From Lutjanus erythropterus (Eukaryota; Chordata; Actinopteri; Lutjaniformes; Lutjanidae), in contig CM034599.1 of assembly GCA_020091685.1 (NCBI GenBank), positions 2,821,641 to 2,885,640 of the forward strand: a stretch of 64,000 bases of DNA. The letters are read 5' to 3'. Positions 57,620 through 64,000 of this stretch are shown piece by piece. The notes under the pieces were generated by a model. The model had not been told where the DNA came from, did no database searches, and was given only the letters and a program-made list of their open reading frames with translations. The position numbers and the translations under genes were made by a program. Each line of letters starts with the position of its first letter. The stretch's first letter is position 1.

Positions 57620-58245
57620 AAATTCCAGACTCAAGTCATGACTAGAGTCAGAAACGAGTCAAGAACTCAACTTGGAAAAATGAAAAAAGACTTGCAACTT
57701 GACTTGGATTTCAGCACCAATGAGACATGACTTCCCTTCGACTTTTGACTTGAAAATACTTGACACCTTCCTCAAAGTCTAAAGATTAAAAAGTTTGTTA
57801 TTTAAAAAGTATGAATCTGCAAATGAATTAATTTCCTGAATCAGCTAACACTAACATTATTCATTCTGAGCAAGTCAACACTTAATTCCTCAGATCTACT
57901 TTGTTTAAACCAGCCTGACAGCATCCAATCAAGCTGCAGGAGAGAAACCATGAAAAACTAATGTGAGATTACTGAGCTCCAAAAATGATACCAAAGATAA
58001 TATCATTCGCATTCAAAAATTAGGATGTGAAACATGTGAGTCGAAAATTAAATTGGAAAACAACTTCTAACTTTGCACAACATTTTAAGTTAAGTCTATT
58101 TAACAGGCTAATGCTTATCTAACATTACCTTAACAACTAAAAAACACTGTAGGCCAATGAGATTGGAAACTCACTGTTACCTTATGACTTGTTTAGGACT
58201 CCAAATTCGAAGTTTAGAACTTGGGACTTGACTCGGTCCCACGGA
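57620..58245. repeat. 'GACTTGAGACTTGACTTGG' degenerate repeat, interrupted
   Basis: 57,620-57,770 has GAGTCAAGAACTCAACTTGG, CTTGCAACTTGACTTGG and TTTTGACTTGAAAATACTTG. 58,180-58,245 has GAACTTGGGACTTGACTCGG. The central 400 bp carries no such units. The motif is the reverse of 15,990-16,145. Confidence 0.65.
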
Positions 58246-59090
58246 GGATGTAGGTTTCAGCTTCTCTGTTATTTTCTTGGTGTGTTATTTTAGTAACATT
58301 AGTAACGTATTCGGCTTGGTAAGAAGCTATTTCCTCAACTCGCCATGTGACGCAAATTTGTGTATGGTATTCCTTAGCTTACTATCTATGTGGCTAATGC
58401 TAGCTACGTAAAGCATCAAATAAAATAAGATTCATGCAGTGAGCAACAAGCAAAAAATATGAACAACAACAAACAAATAAACAAAGTTTTAATTGCATAA
58501 TATAGGCAGAGGCATGTGGTGACTTTTTCTGTGCATCTTTCGGATCCAAAATTCATGAAATGATTTGATACCAATACAGATGGCAAATCTAAGGTAGTTA
58601 TTACTGTTGATTGCAGTTACCTAAAAAATGCAGAGACTACCTATGTTCATTCCAATCCACTGTCAGGAGAATCCCTAACGTCTTTTTAAAATACTTAGTG
58701 TGGCTTATTAACATGCAGTATCTACTGGCTAACATAGGAAGTGCATTAAATTTATTCAGTCTGACCAGAAGCAGGTAAAACACAGTAATTAAGCATGCAT
58801 GTGTGGCCGGGAAAAAACAAAAAAACAAAAAACAGAGATGCTTGAATTAACAAACAATGCAGACATCATGTGACAACATTCTCTGAAAAGGACGCCTCCG
58901 TATCTTTACATAGCAAATAGTTGTTTGCATCTATTTAAATGTTCAAAATCTTATTTGTATAACCTTTAAAGGCAACAGGAGAGAAATGATTCTATAAGAT
59001 TTTTAGTTCCACTGAAATTTTAAAATTAGAAATGCCTAACAATGTTTTGATTTTTAGAAGTACAGTGAGATATCAGTCATAATATTTAAA
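58246..59090. other. Unannotated A+T-rich DNA
   Basis: Short GCTAATGCTAGCTACG word near 58,395. No gene. Confidence 0.5.
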
Positions 59091-59094
59091 TCCA

Positions 59095-59885
59095 GTGGCC
59101 AGTTGACCATGTTAGGCAGAGTGGCGGTCGGTGGAGCAGGGCTAACATTAAGCACAGACAATATTATTTCCTTCCTACATATCTCGGGGTCAGACAGGAC
59201 CCATTTCTCATTTCACTCTCTTTGATTTAATAATGCACCCATACTCTGGAAAATGAGTAACACGAGTGATCGCTTTTTTACTTTTCTCTGAAGTTAGCTT
59301 GTCATCGCTCTCTCTCCTCTTTAACAGCCCTACCCAAACTTAAGTCCACCCTCTTTCCCCCAGCCACTCTAAAATCCATCACCACACATCTCTGTCAGTG
59401 CCGGAGAGACTCGGGAGTCGGGTGCACTGAGTTGTCCACGCTCACCCAAGCACCAGCGGACCTCCGATGGGGAAATGCTTGGCTGCAGAGAAACCTGCAC
59501 GAAATTAAATTCTCCACTTGGCTGACTAGGGTGACTCGTCCTGGTCTGCCGGCCTGTTCCTTCATTATTCCTGGGCTGATAACTGACTGAACGGGATGTC
59601 TTGTCTGTTTAATGCCAGCTCAGCTGCTTCATGGGAGGAACGGGCTTGTCACTCTCCGCTATAACACACTGTATTACCATCTCCACTTCATTTATTTGGC
59701 TCAGATTTCGTACGCCCGTCAAGCCACCCGTCCCCCCAAAGACACTTGCAATTCACCACTGCTCAACCTTCTGCATCTGTTAGGAAACTATTCAAAATAA
59801 CCTGTCTAAAATTTTCATTAAAATGTCATTTAGATGTCACACCGACGGTTTAGATTGGAAACAATAAAGGTGACCTTAATTGTAG
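59095..59885. promoter_or_regulatory. Candidate regulatory blocks
   Basis: About 790 bp without repeats. Contains TGATTTAATAATGC, GAAATTAAATTCTCC, TTCATTATTCC and GTGACCTTAATTG. A 62-codon frame (59,612-59,800) has no domain. Confidence 0.43.
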
Positions 59886-59889
59886 TTTT

Positions 59890-60404
59890 TCATACCCCAT
59901 CTAGTTCTCTGCGGATAGGTTGAATTTTCTTAACGTGCACCTTCTTGTCAGCAGATGAAAAAGCTGCTATCGTCTTACATTAAGCACAAAAACAAAACAA
60001 TGGAAAAACACCCACTGACCACAACAAATGCTCCCACAGAGCTCGCTGCTTGTGCCGGAGCAGACAGTAAGCTTTGCTTCCCTGCATTTATGAGCATTGA
60101 GTTAAAGGTTTCTGCATGAGGGCACTGCATGATTGAACGTTGCGATATGGAAACACAGGCAGGCAGCCACTGTCAAAGACACGGCTTGCACTTGACCCTG
60201 CAAGCACTCAGCCCCTGGCCCCCACCCACTTTAGCGGCTCTAGAAATGGCTTTCTCTTCCCAGCTTGCTTTGTGGCATTTGCAGAATTAGAATGAATACA
60301 TCCTTTCCTAATGCACTGGTGTGTAGTATACTTATCATAATTCATAGCCTTAATGTAGGCTTTTAAGTGCACATGGTGGTGTTGAGTCTTCGGTGCTCAT
60401 TAAG
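59890..60404. promoter_or_regulatory. Candidate regulatory block next to the duplicated element
   Basis: 60,030-60,404 is repeat-free with GCATTTATGAGCATTGAG, TCATAATTCATAGCC and GCTCATTAAGGCTAATC. It leads directly into duplication copy A. Confidence 0.4.
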
Positions 60405-60410
60405 GCTAAT

Positions 60411-61393
60411 CAATGGCAAACACTATTGTCTTATTGGCACACAGTCACTCAACATAAAGCATCAAACATAATCGAAGGCTTGCTGTAGAGCAGAGGTTCT
60501 TCATTTTTTCTCCACCGAGGACCCCTTACAAGATAGAAAATAAACCACTCGTGTATGTCCCTTGGAATAAATTGACGTAGACTTTTAGACTTCTACTTAG
60601 TTAAGTGGAAACACAACACGAGAGAAACATGCACAACACAACAATTGCACACACAGCACTGCAAATAATGAGTTGGAGACATAGAGTTTCTATTAAATAG
60701 GTTGAAATCCTGCTTAATGTTCATATAGTTGAAGTGAGTTGTTCTCCCACGCCCCCTCAAAAAATATCAAAAAGTTGCAGATTCCAGTTTCTTAAATGTA
60801 AATATTTGCTAATTTTCTCATCATTAAAGACAGTACATGGACCACTGGTCAGACATAAGAAGTAATTTGAAGATCACTTTGGTATCTAGGAAAGTGTGAT
60901 TATAATTTTCACAGTTTTTTGACATTTTAAAAGACGAAGCAATTGATGATTAATCATGAAAACTACTAGTGATCATATTTCCTTAGTTTTGTTCTTTGTT
61001 TTTCATCAACTTCATTTGTTGCCATACTAGCCAGTCATTTTAAAAATCTGTCCAGCTCACTAATCTCTGACTAGAACTACACTGTGGACCCTGGGGGTCC
61101 TCCGACCACTATTTGAGAACCCCTGCTCTGAAGCAGAGTATCTCAGAGTGAACAGGAACAGGTTCTGAAAAAAAAGAGAAATCAGTATTTGGAATTCACT
61201 AAAAATCCAACGCCCACTCCTTCTGTGTAACCACAAAGCCAATAGCATTGTGGGACAAAATGCTTTCCAATGTGACAATTGATTGCTTTTTGAGGTAGTT
61301 GTTGGCTGATTTCATAATTGGTATAATTTTTCACAAGTACATGAGTGTCATGCCATGATGGGCTTTGGAGTCCTGGTAATGCAGTGGCCTGTG
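60411..61393 (+). repeat. Duplicated non-coding element, copy A (split)
   Basis: It has two parts: 60,411-60,490 (about 80% identical to 62,606-62,685) and about 61,164-61,393. The core, 61,178-61,393, is about 97% identical to 62,728-62,943, with six mismatches counted in roughly 215 bp. A hAT-like insertion separates the parts. The core has no ORF of note. A conserved regulatory element is one explanation for its integrity. Confidence 0.9.
60483..61133. mobile_element. Non-autonomous hAT-like element inside copy A
   Basis: The body is 60,491-61,125. The ends CAGAGGTTCTTCATT and, reversed, CAGGGGTTCTCAAATAG continue inward to GAGGACCCC on both sides. Flanking 8-mers are CTGTAGAG (60,483-60,490) and CTCTGAAG (61,126-61,133), 5 of 8 equal. 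Copy B of the host element has a single CTTTAGAG (62,678-62,685) at the same place, the empty site. CAGNGGTTCTC ends and 8-bp targets are hAT features. No transposase frame. Confidence 0.87.
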
Positions 61394-61472
61394 GAAAAGA
61401 AAATTTCTGAACCTGGAAAAGTGACATAAATATAGTCACACCAACAATGATTGATTGTAGATTAGCCATAGA
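61394..61472. other. Spacer between duplication copies
   Basis: No feature seen. Confidence 0.4.
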
Positions 61473-61885
61473 TGTTATGGTTTGGAAATTTTGTTGGTCA
61501 CTTCCTGTTTTATTTTGTAGTCTCAGTTGTCCCTTGTGTGTCTTGTTTTTACTTCCTGTCTTTTTTATCTGTTTTCCCGCTCTTTTTGATTGTCATTAGT
61601 GTGACCTGTTTGTCCACCTGTCTCTCATTAGTTCTGTCTATTTAGTCCCTGTGTTCCTCTGTGTCTTGGTCAGTTCGTTGTGTTTCTATGTCAGTCAGTC
61701 TGCACCCCCTGTGTCTCCCTCCTGAGTTTCTACTGTGTTATTTTTCCCCTGGACTGTTTTTTGAGTTTGCCTTTTGTGGATTCTGTTTCGTTGGACCTTG
61801 GATTTTTACCTCCCTTTATCTGTGTAAACCCTTGTTTCATTTGTTTGATTACATTGAGTTTTTATGTTTGTAAAATGTTCCTAAA
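61473..61885 (+). repeat. T/C-rich retroelement-derived sequence (LTR-like), tentative
   Basis: TGTTATGGTTTGG starts the region. CACTTCCTGTTTTATTTTG, TGTCCCTTGTGTGTC, CCTGTCTCTCATTAG and GGATTCTGTTTCGTTGGACC follow, a style I associate with long terminal repeats dispersed in fish genomes. No partner LTR and no target duplication were found. Two overlapping frames of about 70 codons come from its low A content. Confidence 0.42.
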
Positions 61886-61919
61886 GCCAAGAAAACCTAT
61901 TTAAAAACCTCTGAAGTCA

Positions 61920-62222
61920 TCACAATGGAAAGTCTACAGGCTGTGCGAGAATTCGTGGGCAGGGAAACACTAGTGTTCATTTTCAGTGGGTCGCATATCC
62001 AGGAGGTAAAACCCAGAAGCTAGAAAAACGTTTTTGCTGTATGCACCAGATGAGCAAAATAGCATACTGGATCTAGTTCATGATAACACATCTGGCTAAC
62101 AATTTATATAGATTAGCTAGATAGTTAACTTGCATTTTGCTAATTAGCTATCAGATGTAATTAGATAGCTAACTATTGAGTCAGATTAGCTGGCTAGTTA
62201 GCTAGTATTTTGCTAACATTAC
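61920..62222. repeat. Decayed dispersed repeat with TAGCTA-rich end
   Basis: GGTCGCATATCCAGGAGG, TAAAACCCAGAAGCTAG, ATGCACCAGATGAGC precede a run of GATTAGCTAG, GCTAATTAGC and TAGTTAGCTAG words (62,080-62,220). Similar TAGC-rich texture is at 15,770-15,965. Confidence 0.5.
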
Positions 62223-62224
62223 CT

Positions 62225-62605
62225 AATTTAAAGGCATAATCCGCAGCATTTTCCTAAAAAAGCACTGTAAAGACACGTAATCCCTCTAAACCATCAGTTG
62301 TCTTCTAGCATTTCCTAATAAACTCATGTTTTGCTGTGCTCGATACTTTGGCAGCAGTGTACAGGCGGCGTGCAGCTTTCGAGGCTGGAACTCTAAAAAA
62401 CGTACACGGCCACATCTCGTTCCTCTGCTGAGAGCTGTTCACTCACAGACACACAGGCAGAGCAGACTGAGGATCGCTTCCACTTTATTCACACAAAATC
62501 TGGCGTTGTGTAGACGTGTGAACCTGTTTATTTGTGCTTTAAAACGTAATCGCTGCGAACAATTGGAAAATAACATTTTATTTCTCTCATTCTCTGGTTT
62601 GACAA
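62225..62605. mobile_element. Probable MITE abutting duplication copy B
   Basis: It starts TTTAAAGGCATAATCCGCAG, the R1-type terminus seen at 43,488, but after about 60 bp the sequence (GCAGCAGTGTACAGGCGGCG, AACGTACACGGCCACATC) is unlike R1. It may be a composite or a second family with a shared end. Homology to copy A begins just after it. Confidence 0.45.
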
Positions 62606-62943
62606 TAATGGCAAATGCTCTTGTCTTACTGGCACGCAGTTGCTTGAAATACGGCATCAAACATAATGGAAGGCTCGCTTTAGAGCATCACAGGGTGAAT
62701 AGTAATAAGTGTTTGAAAAAAAAGAGAGAAATCAGTATTTGGAAGTCATTAAACATCCAACGCCCACTCCTTCTGTGTAACCACAAAGCCAATAGCATTG
62801 TGGGACAAAATGCTTTCCAATGTGACAATTGATTGCTTTTTGAGGTAGTTGTTGGTTGATTTCATAATTGGTATAATTTTTCACAAGTACATGAGTGTCA
62901 TGCCATGATGGGCTTTGGAATCCTGGTAATGCAGTGGCCCGTA
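62606..62943 (+). repeat. Duplicated non-coding element, copy B (uninterrupted)
   Basis: It aligns with copy A over TAATGGCAAATGC … TTTAGAG (about 80%) and over the core 62,728-62,943 (about 97%). The two segments are joined here by about 40 bp, showing the state before the hAT insertion. The end, TGCAGTGGCCCGTA, matches copy A's TGCAGTGGCCTGTG before homology stops. Confidence 0.9.
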
Positions 62944-63650
62944 GTTCAACCTTAAGATCAATAATGTATTAAAACCAAGAGCTTATTGAAATAATAGAGG
63001 GGTTTTTTCGCCAGGGAAGAAGAAAGGCAAGGAGAGAAAAATGCACCAAAGAGAAGTGTTTGATTCCACGCCAGGCCTTCACTGAGGAGTGCATTGTTTT
63101 CATGCCAGTGCTTTTTACTCCAAGAAAAGGAAAGGACAGAGAAAGTCTCAGTGATGTGAAAACTCTGGACTGTTATTGACGTACAGTACAATGTGCGAAG
63201 CAGCATAAAGCAGCACTTGATAATTCAGAGTCCAAATGAGCTGCAAAAGCAAAACTGTGAACACAAACTGTTCATTTTTTCTTGTTTGGATAGCAGTCAG
63301 CGTGTTGATGAAGTAAATGATCCCAGACCATTTTGCCTACACAGGTCATTATTTGCAGTGCCTGATCAGTGTATAACATTTGGCAATCTGCGGTTCCCTG
63401 CTGCTATCTCTTCCCGTTGGATCTCCCTGTTTTGACAGTGTTTGAGAGAGGAACACTCTGTGAGGTGTCAGGTGAAGACTATATGTGACAGATTTGGAGG
63501 GGAAATCAAGAGAAGACAAACAGGCAGCTAAATGCCTGGGAAATGTCTCGGCGCTCAGACAGAAGGCGATAAGTGCTGTTGACGTGGACATGACAAGCTA
63601 GAAACAGTAAACCTCAGGACACGCAGTCCCACCGGAGGCCTGCGAGTGGA
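62944..63650. promoter_or_regulatory. Candidate regulatory block
   Basis: Repeat-free sequence following copy B, with AAGATCAATAATG, ACTTGATAATTCAG and GGTCATTATTTGCAG. An 82-codon minus frame and two 80-codon frames overlap without domains. Confidence 0.38.
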
Positions 63651-63718
63651 CACAATTCTCCATGACTGCTGAATGTGCTTAACAGCTCTTATGAAGAGAA
63701 TTAACAAGAAGTGGGAAG

Positions 63719-63773
63719 CCCCCCCCCCCTCCACCCCCACCTCCCTCAACACCACCACCACACACACACACCC
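63719..63773 (+). repeat. C-rich and (CA)n/(CCA)n low-complexity tract
   Basis: A C10 run, CCACCCCCACC, then ACCACCACCACACACACACA are seen directly. The overlapping 119-codon minus frame (63,555-63,914) draws its Val/Gly-rich part from this tract. Confidence 0.93.
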
Positions 63774-64000
63774 AACTTCAACCACCCCTGCCTTTCTACT
63801 GTAAGCTCTTTGATGTTTCCCTGTTTCTCCTCGACAGTCAGCTTTGGTTTTGATCAAGGTTTGATTTCCTCTGACATATCTGATACATATTATGAAAGAA
63901 ATACAAGCCCTCACAGAGAGGCAGGGTGTCTCTAAACTTTAACTGTTGCAGGCTTGTATGCCGAGCAGGGCAATGACAGAAGTACATCTCCTCTCCACAC

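Noticed and set aside
61291..61306. let-7-like word TGAGGTAGT in both duplication copies
   Set aside because: Only the first nine bases agree with let-7, and I see no complementary arm nearby that would form a microRNA hairpin.
61473..61885. Solo LTR with defined ends
   Set aside because: The TG start is plausible, but no CA end with a matching short target duplication was found, so it is kept only as a tentative repeat.
62326..62832. The longest open frame (168 codons, plus strand)
   Set aside because: It starts in a probable MITE, crosses the boundary at 62,605 and continues through duplication copy B. Copy A does not keep the frame. No domain is visible.
63555..63914. 119-codon minus-strand frame rich in Val, Gly and Cys
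   Set aside because: The composition comes from the C-rich and CA-repeat tract at 63,719-63,773.

Overview
The window reads as nuclear DNA of a bony fish, most likely a spiny-rayed teleost. It is about 60% A+T by eye and carries many short, diverged non-autonomous transposons of types I know from percomorph fish. I find no convincing intact protein-coding gene, tRNA, rRNA or CRISPR array. The longest open frames (168 and 152 codons) look like chance or repeat-derived frames. The best reading is a 64-kb gene desert, or a very large intron, beside an unidentified gene. All regulatory calls are inference, because no second species is available for comparison.

Layout. 1-5,000 holds a (TG)n tract, a hAT-type element with a target-site duplication (2,895-3,229) and a piggyBac-like element with long inverted ends (3,551-4,195). 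5,060-9,075 holds repeat-poor candidate regulatory blocks plus a tandem repeat of about 130 bp unit (7,640-8,075). 9,440-10,600 is a pile of repeat fragments. 11,265-24,200 alternates quiet blocks with dispersed repeats. 24,657-24,729 is a compound tetranucleotide microsatellite. 26,300-29,060 is the longest repeat-poor, motif-rich stretch and a strong candidate enhancer cluster. 35,880-36,920 is a complete hAT-like insertion. 38,268-38,972 stacks three mobile-element fragments. 39,700-41,000 is a second candidate enhancer cluster. 43,488-44,545 is a three-level nest of transposons. 45,008-46,850 is a local tandem duplication that includes a transposon. 47,040-50,310 contains further candidate regulatory blocks. 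52,734-52,915 is the relic of a THAP zinc-finger coding exon. 60,405-62,943 contains a duplicated element whose two copies are nearly identical over about 215 bp, one of them split by a hAT-like insertion.

No operons or pathways can be read here. The structure is one of quiet, possibly cis-regulatory DNA in which transposons have accumulated mainly between the blocks. The most informative region is 60.4-62.9 kb, where a duplication, a later transposon insertion and unequal divergence can be ordered from the sequence alone.
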